This document shows, in pieces, positions 25,519 through 33,627 of a DNA stretch of 64,000 nucleotides. This DNA is from Arthrobacter sp. Soc17.1.1.1 (GTDB lineage Bacteria > Actinomycetota > Actinomycetes > Actinomycetales > Micrococcaceae). Each line of letters starts with the position of its first letter. The stretch's first letter is position 1. The stretch lies in the NCBI RefSeq assembly GCF_036867195.1, contig NZ_JBAJII010000004.1:1-64000 (forward strand), written 5' to 3'. Made by a program: the position numbers and the translations under genes. The notes beneath the pieces were generated by a model. That model saw nothing but the letters and a program-made list of their open reading frames with translations, did no database searches and was not told the DNA's origin.

Positions 25519-26073
25519 ATGACCAGTGCTGGAAACCGTGTGATAGTCATCGTGTTCATCGGAGTGGGGCTACTCGCCGTCGCGGTGATTCCGTTCCTGG
25601 TCATACCTGTGATCGTTGCCGGCTCTTGGGTCCTCGCAGCGAAACTGAGGACCACTGACCCAAGCTTCTCCCTGGCATGGCTTTGTGCTGGCGTCACTGC
25701 CAGTCTCCTAGCCGCAGCAGTGGGCGCCAGCATCTTTCTGGCACCGCAGGCCGCCGTGTCAGTCCTCCTACTTCTGGGATTCATCGTTCACGCGGTGACG
25801 GTACTTCTCTTCGGTCAGGCCTGGAGCCAAGGAAGCAACCATCCGGCGGCTGCTTGGGTCGCTTCAGTGTCCTTTGGTCTGGTGGGCCTCCTCGGGGTGG
25901 TGCTGATGGTGACTTTCGGCCGAGGGATTACCCTGGCCGATGCAGGGCAGTCTTCCTGGGTGATTGACACCCTGCTCCTGCTCAGTGTCATCGGCATACC
26001 CGCATCCCTTCTGACAGGCCTCATTGCCCTCGTCAGAATGCGCACACACCGTACGCCGTCGCTCACCCGCTGA
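25519..26073 (+). CDS. Hypothetical membrane protein, about five TM helices
   Basis: 184 residues, almost entirely hydrophobic segments (for example IVIVFIGVGLLAVAVIPFLV), with a short basic C-terminus (RMRTHRTPSLTR). ATG 25519 follows GTTGGGGGACTGCA. It is divergent from the sigma factor operon, from which it could receive sigma-dependent transcription. No family recognised. Confidence 0.7.
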   Translation: MTSAGNRVIVIVFIGVGLLAVAVIPFLVIPVIVAGSWVLAAKLRTTDPSFSLAWLCAGVTASLLAAAVGASIFLAPQAAVSVLLLLGFIVHAVTVLLFGQAWSQGSNHPAAAWVASVSFGLVGLLGVVLMVTFGRGITLADAGQSSWVIDTLLLLSVIGIPASLLTGLIALVRMRTHRTPSLTR

Positions 26074-26156
26074 AGGATCGCTCAGCGCGACGGTTTACCC
26101 CGTCCACCCGTCACGCTCAAGGATCGCCAGTAACAAGGGCACTCTAGGCTGGTTGT

Positions 26157-26522
26157 ATGGAGCCACTGTCAGGTCCGCAGCAGGATTTACTACGCCGGAT
26201 CGTCGAGCACGCCGGCGACCTTAGAACGATCCTGGGCGCACAGTTCGCTTCCTGCAGGACGGCGCCGGAAGAGTACTGCGCGGAGTGCTTTCTGATCGAC
26301 GTCATCGGGGATGTGCCCCTGCTGCCGGCGGACACCGAATGCCCCTTGTCCTTCGACGCAGACGTCGAAGGCGGCAATGCTCCTGACGACCCTGTTTTCG
26401 TGCTGCTGTGGCATGAGAACGGGCAGGTGGACAGCGCAGAGATCTCCGACGTCCTCAACCATCCGGTGCTGGCAGATCTGCAAATTGTCGAACGAGTCAT
26501 TGAACCCGGGCGGAAAAGCTGA
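26157..26522 (+). CDS. Hypothetical acidic protein (121 aa)
   Basis: Soluble, acidic, with three Cys in CRTAPEEYCAEC (possible metal site) and a Val/Leu-rich strand region (DDPVFVLLWHENGQVDSAEI). Starts at ATG 26157. No family recognised. Stands alone in a run of small cargo genes. Confidence 0.6.
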   Translation: MEPLSGPQQDLLRRIVEHAGDLRTILGAQFASCRTAPEEYCAECFLIDVIGDVPLLPADTECPLSFDADVEGGNAPDDPVFVLLWHENGQVDSAEISDVLNHPVLADLQIVERVIEPGRKS

Positions 26523-26648
26523 TTGGCCCTTGCCGACGCTTTCGTTTCCTAGATCCAGCCGGTCCCTTAGGGATCCTCCTATGGATGCCGTCTGGCAGAC
26601 GACCGTGGTCGGCAGTAGCGTGGCATGACTTACGAAGGAAGGCACGAG

Positions 26649-26882
26649 ATGAGGGAACAAGGTATCAACGGGCCGGACAGGAAACTGCACTGGTCGCAAA
26701 CGAATAGATTTGCAGGCATCACGAGCATTTTTGGCGCGGTCGTAGCTGCCGTCATTACCGTCACCCTGTTTCTCTCTGGGGAGACGTTGTGGGGCTTCTT
26801 AATGCTCATCGCGTTCCTTGCCAGCATCACGGCCATGACGCTCAGATTTAGGCGATTGAGAAGGGGTGGGGGTGCAGCTTAG
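26649..26882 (+). CDS. Small two-helix membrane protein
   Basis: About 77 residues, with a soluble basic N-terminus (MREQGINGPDRKLHWSQTNR) and two hydrophobic helices (ITSIFGAVVAAVITVTLFLS, FLMLIAFLASITAM), ending in an Arg-rich tail. GAAGGAAGGCACGAG precedes ATG 26649, favoured over ATG 26625. Function unknown. Confidence 0.6.
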   Translation: MREQGINGPDRKLHWSQTNRFAGITSIFGAVVAAVITVTLFLSGETLWGFLMLIAFLASITAMTLRFRRLRRGGGAA

Positions 26883-27025
26883 CTCTGGGTACCCGCTGAT
26901 TGATATGGCCACCGGGGACAGCTGCCCGCCTAAGGATCCGCGACCGGACGTTGTCACTCGCCTGGTGGAACGACACGCGTGGCTGGTCTCAGGCGCTGGT
27001 AACCGGTGCATCTTAGGGTCGGATC

Positions 27026-27694
27026 ATGGGGAATGGCGTTGATGGTGTGAGGGACGGTAGTCATCAGATCGGTCGTGTCCAGATTGTTGATCTTGGCGCC
27101 GATTCGCCGGAGGAACGGTCCCTTGATTCCGACAGCCGTCCAGCACCCTCGAAACGGAGGCGATTCGTTGTGGGCGGGCTTGTCGGGGCCGGGTTGGTCG
27201 GTGGGCTTGCCCTTCTCCCGCCGATCAACGACATCCCGCCTCCTCAGGAGATCAGCCCTCCCATCGAGGCGCTCAGCGCCTGCCAGGCTGTTAAGCAGGC
27301 AGAGCAGGATGAGGCCGCCATGCTCATAGGCGAGGATGGCGGGGGGCCAGCGAGGAATCTCCCATCGGGATACAGCTTGTTCGGCGTCATGGCATCGCCG
27401 AACACAACGAGCCTCATCGGCATACTGCACCCGGACGGTTCCGTCGAGATCTGCGAAGAATCCGCACGCCGCGCATCGTTTACTGTCCGCTTCACCCCGC
27501 AGGCCGATTTGGGTGAGCTCCCGGAGGGTATGACCTACGCCTACGACCAGGCCCGTGGATTGACGGACAACACTCTGACCTTGGGCGTGAAAGGTGTCCG
27601 GCTCGGCGACGGGACAGTCGTACGAAGCCTGACCCTGTCCGATGGGCGCACTGTTCCAGCCGCGCCGGGCTCCGAGCAGCAAGCCAACACTTAG
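27026..27694 (+). CDS. Hypothetical membrane-anchored protein (222 aa)
   Basis: Cytoplasmic N-terminus of about 45 residues with a basic stop (PSKRRRF), one transmembrane helix (VVGGLVGAGLVGGLALLPPI), then an exterior domain of about 150 residues with two Cys that could pair (SACQAV, VEICEESA). Its 3' end overlaps the tail of the minus-strand kinase gene for about 200 bp, so one of the two ends may have drifted. No family recognised. Confidence 0.6.
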   Translation: MGNGVDGVRDGSHQIGRVQIVDLGADSPEERSLDSDSRPAPSKRRRFVVGGLVGAGLVGGLALLPPINDIPPPQEISPPIEALSACQAVKQAEQDEAAMLIGEDGGGPARNLPSGYSLFGVMASPNTTSLIGILHPDGSVEICEESARRASFTVRFTPQADLGELPEGMTYAYDQARGLTDNTLTLGVKGVRLGDGTVVRSLTLSDGRTVPAAPGSEQQANT

Positions 27695-28286
27695 GGAGTG
27701 ACGCTTGCGCGCAGAGCGATCCTTCTGCGAACGGCGGGTACTGCGCCTCGGTGACTGGCGATTGCGTGCCCCATCCTGCAAGAGCGAATAGTTGTGCCGC
27801 GACCTCTGAGGGATTGAGTTCGTCAGTATCGATGCGGTGGACGAAGGTAGGAGCCTCCTCATCGAGTCGTCTTCCCATTGCAGCACTGTGGTTAAGCAAC
27901 CCGGCGTCGATTGCCTCGTGGTTGCGGTGTTCCATTCGTGAACGGGCGTGCCGGTCACTGCTGCGCAGGAGCACTGCGGTCACGATCGGGTTATCCCCCA
28001 TCGCTGCAGCAAGATCCGCTGACATGAGTGCGGCCACGGTGTTCGTGTAGATGAGGCGGTGGTATCCAAGGGATCGGTACGCAGACCACATGGAGGCAAG
28101 GTTCTGCTCAGCGAGGTTCGCTTTGGGGAACGCCTCATGTGGGGCCGGGTGAGCGAGGTCGAGGTAGTCGCCTTCGATGACGGCGTGCTGGATGTTCTTA
28201 TCGATGAGTTGTTCGTGGAGGGTCAGAGCGGCAGTTGATTTGCCGACACCGGAGCGGCCGCTGATAAATAGGACGTGGGAGCGCAT
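27492..28286 (-). CDS. Small P-loop kinase-like protein with extended tail
   Basis: The N-terminal ~170 residues form a compact P-loop NTPase: LFISGRSGVGKSTAALTLHE (Walker A) and AVIEGDYLDLAHP, similar to shikimate/gluconate-type or zeta-like small kinases. ATG 28286 is chosen; no strong ribosome binding site is visible, so leaderless translation is possible. The last ~90 residues are Arg/Ser/Pro-rich, overlap the convergent gene and do not look folded, suggesting the original stop was lost by a frameshift. Substrate unknown. Confidence 0.6.
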   Translation of the reverse strand: MRSHVLFISGRSGVGKSTAALTLHEQLIDKNIQHAVIEGDYLDLAHPAPHEAFPKANLAEQNLASMWSAYRSLGYHRLIYTNTVAALMSADLAAAMGDNPIVTAVLLRSSDRHARSRMEHRNHEAIDAGLLNHSAAMGRRLDEEAPTFVHRIDTDELNPSEVAAQLFALAGWGTQSPVTEAQYPPFAEGSLCAQASLPKCWLAARSPARLEQCAHRTGSGFVRLSRRRAGHLSRPRSECCPSIHGPGRRRRSYPPGAHPNRPAG

Positions 28287-28368
28287 TGGACCAACTGTGC
28301 TAGCCGGCAGGAGCTTCACGCAAGGGTGCCCCGGTGGAGGATCGCTCAGCGGGATGCTGCCTAAATGA

Positions 28369-28776
28369 TCAGTCGCGAACGGCGGCCACGGCTTCAATCT
28401 CCACGAGTTGGTGCTCGTAGCCAAGAACTGTCACGCCCAAGAGGGTGCTTGGGACGTCATGGGTGCCGAAGGCTCGGCGTACAACCTCCCACGCACGGAC
28501 GAGATCATCCCGGTCAGTTGATGCCACAAGCACCCGAGTACTGATCACGTCCTCGATGGTGGCTCCAGCGTCCTGGAGAGCGGTCGTCATGTTCCTGATG
28601 CACTGTTCCGCCTGAGCTGCATAGTCACCGTGACCTACGGTCGCTCCGGCTGTGTCGAGGGGGCAGGACCCTGCGAGGAAGATGAGTCGAGCATCTGCCG
28701 GTGCAGTGGCCGCGTAGGCGTACTGCGCCACGTCAGATAGCGCGGTGGAGCGAATCAAAGTCACTGTCGAAGCCAT
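28369..28776 (-). CDS. RidA family protein (enamine/imine deaminase-like)
   Basis: 135 residues, the normal RidA length. LIFLAGSCPLDTAGATVGHG, then DYAAQAEQCIRNMTTALQDA, and the C-terminal HQLVEIEAVAAV strand match the YjgF/YER057c/UK114 pattern. It would hydrolyse reactive enamine intermediates such as 2-aminoacrylate; the usual substrate-binding Arg is present in STRVLVAS. Start ATG 28776 gives the family length. Confidence 0.82.
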   Translation of the reverse strand: MASTVTLIRSTALSDVAQYAYAATAPADARLIFLAGSCPLDTAGATVGHGDYAAQAEQCIRNMTTALQDAGATIEDVISTRVLVASTDRDDLVRAWEVVRRAFGTHDVPSTLLGVTVLGYEHQLVEIEAVAAVRD

Positions 28777-28902
28777 CCGCGCCCAGCTTTCCCTCGTACC
28801 AACGAAGCTCCAGCATCCCACCTGCCGCACTACGCAAAGGAGGATCCTTCCCGGTACAGCTCATGGGCCTCGGTGAATGAGTGGCGCTGTAGGTACGGCC
28901 AG

Positions 28903-29433
28903 TCAGTAGCTTGGAATGAGCGCTCGGATCCGGTCGATCCGCTGGTCGCCTGGGCTAACAGGGACTTCATGTCGATCGACCCAGTGCCAGAAGCGCTCTG
29001 CTTCATCCAGAAGCTCTCGACAGAAAACTAAGGGATCAACGCGCAGTTTGGTGTCGCCGATGGTGATCAGGGCACCGCCACGGATCCGCTCGAGAATGAT
29101 CGGGGTGGGCTGATCAGGGAAGTAGCAGTGACCGCGACCAGTCACAAGGTAGTCATCGACGACGTTCACCAGGTAAACCCAGAGGACCACAATGTCATCC
29201 CACACAGGAATGCCCAGTAGCTCGACGCCATCCCACATGAGAGTGATGACCCCGTCGTTGTAGCTGAAATGACGCGGGATACCAGCACGCAGCCACGCTT
29301 TTTCTGCCCGGTCCTCCTCGGCGAACAGGTCGACGACATACAGGTCCGGGTGAGCGGCGAGGTCATCAGGATCCTCCACCAGTCGTGTGAGGATTGCGGT
29401 TGTGCTGGTCAGCCGGGGCGTTTTTGGTTCCAT
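28903..29433 (-). CDS. Hypothetical soluble protein (176 aa)
   Basis: Starts at ATG 29433 behind TTGGAAGGACCAGCGT. Acidic and aromatic-rich, with stretches such as DGVITLMWDGVELLGIPVW and VFCRELLDEAERFWHWVD. The fold looks like a mixed alpha/beta immunity-type or SMI1/KNR4-like small protein, but no motif confirms it. No co-transcribed partner. Confidence 0.65.
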   Translation of the reverse strand: MEPKTPRLTSTTAILTRLVEDPDDLAAHPDLYVVDLFAEEDRAEKAWLRAGIPRHFSYNDGVITLMWDGVELLGIPVWDDIVVLWVYLVNVVDDYLVTGRGHCYFPDQPTPIILERIRGGALITIGDTKLRVDPLVFCRELLDEAERFWHWVDRHEVPVSPGDQRIDRIRALIPSY

Positions 29434-29611
29434 ACGCTGGTCCTTCCAAGGTTTCGGTGGTCGACGACCGTGCATGTATGCGAAAGACGGACGCCGTCCA
29501 TCATCAATGAGCCTCTAAGCGACCGCCACAACCTGATTGCACGATGCCCTGAAGGATCCTTGATCGTTCGTCGTAGGCCTCACCCCAGTTGTGCGCACCT
29601 GTTGATTGCGT

Positions 29612-30061
29612 CTATATGAGGCCCGCGACCAGTTCCACGCCGTGTCGTTCGAGCTCCCCCGGCGCAATTCCTTCGATGGGGTGAGCCCAGGCCGCGTCGC
29701 CAAGGCGGCCGTTCAGCAAGCCGTCCGCGCAGTACGTATAAACAACGCCGTCGAACAGAGCGACACTCCCCGGACGACGCTGAGGCCTCTTCCCCGCGAG
29801 GTGGGGGGCGGAACCAGCATGGATGATTGCTGCTTTCCGCAGCTCCTTGGTCGGCACAGGCCAGAGCCCGGTTGCGTCGGTGTTGTCGTCCTCGAAGAAG
29901 GTCGAATACCAGCGGAGACCACTGAAGGTCAGCGTCCGTTGATCCCAGGTGGTTGGTACGAGAGTTGCCCACCACTCATGGTTGATCGTCGCTCGGTTGT
30001 TCAGATCGACGATTGATCCGGCACTGTCCGGGAGATCACTATGCCGTGTTGAATCCTTCAT
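29612..30061 (-). CDS. Hypothetical protein (149 aa)
   Basis: Trp-rich soluble protein (HEWWATLVPTTWDQR, TFSGLRWYSTFFEDDNTD). Residue composition looks genuine. No family recognised. Isolated gene with its own upstream region. Confidence 0.55.
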   Translation of the reverse strand: MKDSTRHSDLPDSAGSIVDLNNRATINHEWWATLVPTTWDQRTLTFSGLRWYSTFFEDDNTDATGLWPVPTKELRKAAIIHAGSAPHLAGKRPQRRPGSVALFDGVVYTYCADGLLNGRLGDAAWAHPIEGIAPGELERHGVELVAGLI

Positions 30062-30181
30062 CTCCGGAGCGTAACGCGAGCCGGTCTAAGAGAGGTCGGT
30101 GACACTACGAGATCCTGCCAACCGGCCCTGTCCCGCACCGTATGTTCATGGCGATCGTCCCCACTCGTGATTCGATGAACC

Positions 30182-30454
30182 ATGAGGGTTTCGAGGAAGA
30201 CTATGTACGCGGTTCTAGGGATCTTGCTGACCGTGGTTGGAGCGGTAGGTAGTTTCGTAGTCTTCCTGCAGCCTTGGCGCAGCTGTCCTGAGATCGACGA
30301 CAGCTCCGCAGGGTGCCCCGCTACTCCGAACGACCAGGCCCTGCTGGCGCTGGCGCTCTTTATCCTTCTCGGGGGAGTAGTTCTTCTGGTGAAATCGATG
30401 AAACCAGAACGCTTGTCATCCGACGCCGTAGGGCACTTCAGGAAGCTCGGCTGA
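30182..30454 (+). CDS. Small two-helix membrane protein
   Basis: 90 residues with helices at about 9-28 and 50-68 (VLGILLTVVGAVGSFVVF; LLALALFILLGGVVLLV), separated by a short exterior loop with two Cys (CPEIDDSSAGC) that may form a disulfide. Function unknown. Confidence 0.6.
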   Translation: MRVSRKTMYAVLGILLTVVGAVGSFVVFLQPWRSCPEIDDSSAGCPATPNDQALLALALFILLGGVVLLVKSMKPERLSSDAVGHFRKLG

Positions 30455-30559
30455 GGCTGACACCGGAAGCTGTTCCGTTCATCCATCCCTCAGCGTGTGG
30501 CTACTACTGGATGAAGTTTGCTACCGCTCATGGCGAGCATGTTCGTAGCGACACAAGAG

Positions 30560-30985
30560 CTACGAGGCCGAGAACACTTCGACTGCGGCGCACTTCTCTG
30601 GGTATGCGTTTGCTTCGATCAGTGGCTTCGTTTCGGTGAATCCACCACCAATCGCGATGGCATCGCCAAGCGTGTACTGCTCGTCAGCCACTGTGAAAGT
30701 AAGTGGTTCATCCTTGAAGACCGTTGTGCCCGTCGGAAAAATGACGGGGACAAAACCAATATCTGACGCTTGAACGCCCAGGCACCCTGTCGACCCAACA
30801 GACAGAGCTCCCTCCAGAAGTGCTTCCTGAGACATCTCCTCCGGATCTCGGGGCGGGGCAATCATCACCGTCGGACCGTCCGGTACCTCGAGAATTTCGT
30901 ACGTCGGACCAGTGCTGCAACCCGACGCTGCGAATGCTGTCACCAACACAGCAACGATGAACCTTGCACCTCGATAGGCCGTCAT
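30560..30985 (-). CDS. Putative lipoprotein (141 aa)
   Basis: Signal peptide with lipobox (FIVAVLVTAFAASGCSTG) from ATG 30985. The mature part has two further Cys that may pair (GSTGCLGVQ, PEKCAAVE). Secreted and lipid-anchored; function unknown. One of several lipoprotein genes in this cargo block. Confidence 0.65.
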   Translation of the reverse strand: MTAYRGARFIVAVLVTAFAASGCSTGPTYEILEVPDGPTVMIAPPRDPEEMSQEALLEGALSVGSTGCLGVQASDIGFVPVIFPTGTTVFKDEPLTFTVADEQYTLGDAIAIGGGFTETKPLIEANAYPEKCAAVEVFSAS

Positions 30986-31101
30986 GCCATGACCGTACCG
31001 ACCCACACCGGCGAGCAATCAGAGAACGCCCAAGCGTGATGCACTCGCAACGAAGAGCGTTCGAAACCCAATCCGTGGCGGACGTCGGCTCGTCGACGCC
31101 G

Positions 31102-31362
31102 TCACTCAGGCACATGCGCCCTTGATCCATAAGTCCTCCTGTAGTTGAGGATCAAGAGTGCCGCCACGATGGCGCAGATGATTCCTGTAGTCATGTCGCC
31201 CCATTCGGATCGCTCAGGGAGGGAGAAAAAGAAGAAGCCTAGGCCTCCGAGAGCATTGATGAGAAGAAGAGCGATGGCCGCTAGCCACGTGTTTTTCGGC
31301 ATGCCGATCACCGTAGTACCGCCGCTGGTGCGCAGCTCGGAAGCGGATCCACTAACGGTCAT
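31102..31362 (-). CDS. Small membrane protein, two TM helices
   Basis: Two hydrophobic segments (WLAAIALLLINALGGLGFFF; GIICAIVAALLILNY) and a short basic C-terminus. ATG 31302 (MPKNTWLAA) is an equally good start. No family recognised. Confidence 0.55.
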   Translation of the reverse strand: MTVSGSASELRTSGGTTVIGMPKNTWLAAIALLLINALGGLGFFFFSLPERSEWGDMTTGIICAIVAALLILNYRRTYGSRAHVPE

Positions 31363-31403
31363 GTGCGCGTGGGCTCATGCCTTCGCTGCTGAACACCTGG
31401 AAT

Positions 31404-31907
31404 CTACTGGTCCGTGTTGAGGAGTATGGGCGTGGAGCGTGCGTTTCCGCCGCATTGTTCGGACCCGCTGATCCTTGTCCATTCCAAAGCCGCTTCGGTC
31501 CGGACGAGGATCCTGCCGCGGAGGTCCAATGCCTGGGCTGTGACCGCAGTTGGGGTAACCATGTCGGTTTCGATCTGCCAGTTCGCTTGATCGATGCGTG
31601 AGGTCATGAAGTGGGAGAAGGGCCCGGCCGGGTCCGCTCCAGCGGGCGTTTGGGTGGCGTTGGCCGAGGGAACAGGCGGTACGGATGCTTCCAGTGGCGC
31701 CCCAACAGGTACACCCCTGGAACAATCCTCTTCATCCGAGCAGATTTGCACTGCAGCAACTGAGCCGGCAAGGGATCCACTTATCTGGACAGGGATAACC
31801 GTCGAGTGACCAATTGCAGGACACGCTTGGGAAACTGGTGGAACGGAACACCCGCTTGCAGCTAGCAGGAAGACAAATGCCGCTGCCGGGACCCCCAATT
31901 TCCCCAT
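31404..31907 (-). CDS. Putative lipoprotein (167 aa)
   Basis: From ATG 31907 a signal peptide with lipobox (AAAFVFLLAASGCSVPP), then a domain with several Cys (SQACPAIG, QICSDEEDCSRG) and a C-terminal strand region (RGRILVRTEAALEW). The exterior part is probably a small disulfide-bonded beta domain. Function unknown. Confidence 0.65.
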   Translation of the reverse strand: MGKLGVPAAAFVFLLAASGCSVPPVSQACPAIGHSTVIPVQISGSLAGSVAAVQICSDEEDCSRGVPVGAPLEASVPPVPSANATQTPAGADPAGPFSHFMTSRIDQANWQIETDMVTPTAVTAQALDLRGRILVRTEAALEWTRISGSEQCGGNARSTPILLNTDQ

Positions 31908-32190
31908 GCCGTCATCCTGCCAGAGTCGTCCTGCAGCAGGAACCCCGAGCGGGAGAGGATCGATCATCGCCCTGGTTCCCTGCCGTTGCTCGTACAGGCT
32001 TTAAAATAGAACACAGATTTGATTACTTGGAAAGCGAAGAGCGAAATGGTGTCACGGTCGGCGAAGCGCTGGGTTGCGCGCCCAGGCGTGGTTCGGGTGG
32101 CGATTTGCAGGCTCGGCGGTTGGGCGAGCTGAGCGCGCAGTCGTCGAGCTACTTGCCTCGCCCTAGCGGGCCGACTATCTGCCGCACTGG

Positions 32191-32225
32191 GTGATGCAAG
32201 CCCTGTAATGCAAGCCTTGCATCAC
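32191..32225. repeat. Nested inverted repeat upstream of TIR gene
   Basis: Outer arms GTGATGCAAG / CTTGCATCAC enclose a second ATGCAAG, and the right half forms the palindrome ATGCAAGCCTTGCAT. The double use of ATGCAAG suggests cooperative protein binding. Confidence 0.65.
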
Positions 32226-32440
32226 AAAGCTTGTTCAAGATGGTCGCTGACCCCTGCCTGGCGGTCCTTCGACACGCCGCGAGGAACACGACACGAATTA
32301 TTTCTGCCTGTGAGGAATTGCTCCACAGAGCTGTGGACGAGGTCCCCGCGAGCCCTTTAATTGGCTAATTTCTAGGCTTTTCGATGGGTCTTATCTGTGG
32401 ACATCGCGTGGACGACGATCTCGCCGAATGGCATACTTGT

Positions 32441-32490
32441 AATACATCATCTAGGGGTTGGCATCACGCGGCTGCACTAGATGTAGTATT
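32441..32490. repeat. Imperfect 14-bp inverted repeat upstream of TIR gene
   Basis: AATACATCATCTAG and CTAGATGTAGTATT pair at 12 of 14 positions across a 22-bp spacer. Possible operator or the footprint of an insertion end. Confidence 0.5.
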
Positions 32491-32510
32491 TGAAGCTCCG
32501 GGTGACGCAC

Positions 32511-32552
32511 AAAAAAGCGACCCACGTCGGTCGGAGCCGGGTCGTAGGTCGC
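32511..32552 (-). terminator. Intrinsic terminator on the minus strand
   Basis: Hairpin arms GCGACC / GGTCGC with an internally paired GC-rich centre (32517-32552), followed on the minus strand by six T. No minus-strand gene ends here, so it may close a short untranslated or antisense RNA that starts near the TIR gene's 5' end. Confidence 0.65.
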
Positions 32553-32625
32553 AATTCTCTTTGGTCGGAGATCTATAGCCTATCCCCTTCTCGGCAATCA
32601 ACGGGAATCGCGAGAAAGAAATTAC

Positions 32626-33345
32626 ATGTCCCAGTGCACCGCGCCTCGTGAGGGCCATCGGACAGCGAGCGGGGCCGCGAATTGTCCGGCATGCCGCTAC
32701 CGGTCATCAGGCCGGAGCTCTTATTCGGACTACACGCCGCGTCCCACCTACACGCCCCCGACGCGGCACGCCAGTTACGCGAGTCGATCGTCGAGCGCTA
32801 ACGGGGGAGGTGGCGGAGGCAGCAGTTCGAGCCGGGCCCGTCGTGCGTCCGTGTCGTACTCAACCAGCGAATATCGGGTCCTAAACCCCGTACATGAGCA
32901 GGTGGTGCGGATCGCTCAGACCGATACCGACCGTCGCGATTTGTTCCTGTGTCACGCCTGGGGTGACAGGCAGAGCTCCGCGCTGGAGTTCTACAACATT
33001 CTGACGGGCTTGGATGTGAAAGTCTGGTTCAGCGAAAAGGATGTACCCCTGGGGACGCCGTTGATGCGGCAGATCGACAAGGGTCTCAGGAACTCACGCG
33101 CCGGAATCGTTCTGGTAACCCCGGCACTGCTTAAGAGTCTTGACGCCGAAGGAATCGCTGAGAAAGAGCTTTCGGTGTTGCTCTCGTCGGGTCGGGTCAT
33201 TCCGATCTTCCACGACACGACGCATGCGGCTCTTGTGGACGTTAGCCCCATGCTTGCGTCGCACGCGGGACTGGCCACCGCGGACTACCCTTCGCTGGAG
33301 GTCGTCGCACTGAAGATCGCTGACACGGTTCTGCTCGACGTGTAG
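32626..33345 (+). CDS. TIR-domain protein
   Basis: 239 residues. Residues 1 to about 95 are Ser/Tyr/Gly-rich and disordered, with a possible zinc pair (CTAPREGH, NCPAC). Residues about 103-235 form a TIR domain: DLFLCHAWGDR (strand A), VKVWFSEKDVPLGTPLM (BB loop region), GIVLVTPALLKS and the EKELSVLL helix with the Glu expected for NAD cleavage. Bacterial TIR proteins act as NADases in anti-phage defence or as scaffolds. It stands alone, without an obvious sensor gene such as Thoeris ThsA. Terminated by the hairpin at 33363. Confidence 0.85.
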   Translation: MSQCTAPREGHRTASGAANCPACRYRSSGRSSYSDYTPRPTYTPPTRHASYASRSSSANGGGGGGSSSSRARRASVSYSTSEYRVLNPVHEQVVRIAQTDTDRRDLFLCHAWGDRQSSALEFYNILTGLDVKVWFSEKDVPLGTPLMRQIDKGLRNSRAGIVLVTPALLKSLDAEGIAEKELSVLLSSGRVIPIFHDTTHAALVDVSPMLASHAGLATADYPSLEVVALKIADTVLLDV

Positions 33346-33362
33346 CGAACGAAGAACGCATT

Positions 33363-33395
33363 GGTGCGTCATCCGCGAGGGTGACGCACCTTTTT
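33363..33395 (+). terminator. Intrinsic terminator after TIR gene
   Basis: Perfect stem GGTGCGTCA / TGACGCACC with a 10-nt loop and a following TTTTT run. Confidence 0.85.
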
Positions 33396-33627
33396 CATGC
33401 TCCTTACTCTGCTGCACGGTGCCCGTAAGCCGGTCCTCCACTGGGACACCGGCACGCCGTCCAGTCAGCAAGAAAAATTCCACATCGGTGCTGAGCTGAA
33501 GCGTTCCCGTAAGACCCGCCCGAGAAAAAGCCCGGTGGAGGCCCCCTAAACGCTACAGTTCGAGCACGCTCATCGGATACGCCCGGGTTTCGAGAGAAGA
33601 ACACCGCCACCTTCGGGAAAAGTCACA

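Larger units (their letters stand above)
31970..32625. other. AT-richer non-coding region upstream of the TIR gene
   Basis: About 650 bp with lower GC than its surroundings and no convincing gene. It holds two inverted-repeat structures (32191-32225, 32441-32490), a short palindromic CACAGAGCTGTG near 32320 and a minus-strand terminator (32511-32552). Probably a regulatory region or the edge of an acquired segment. Confidence 0.6.
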
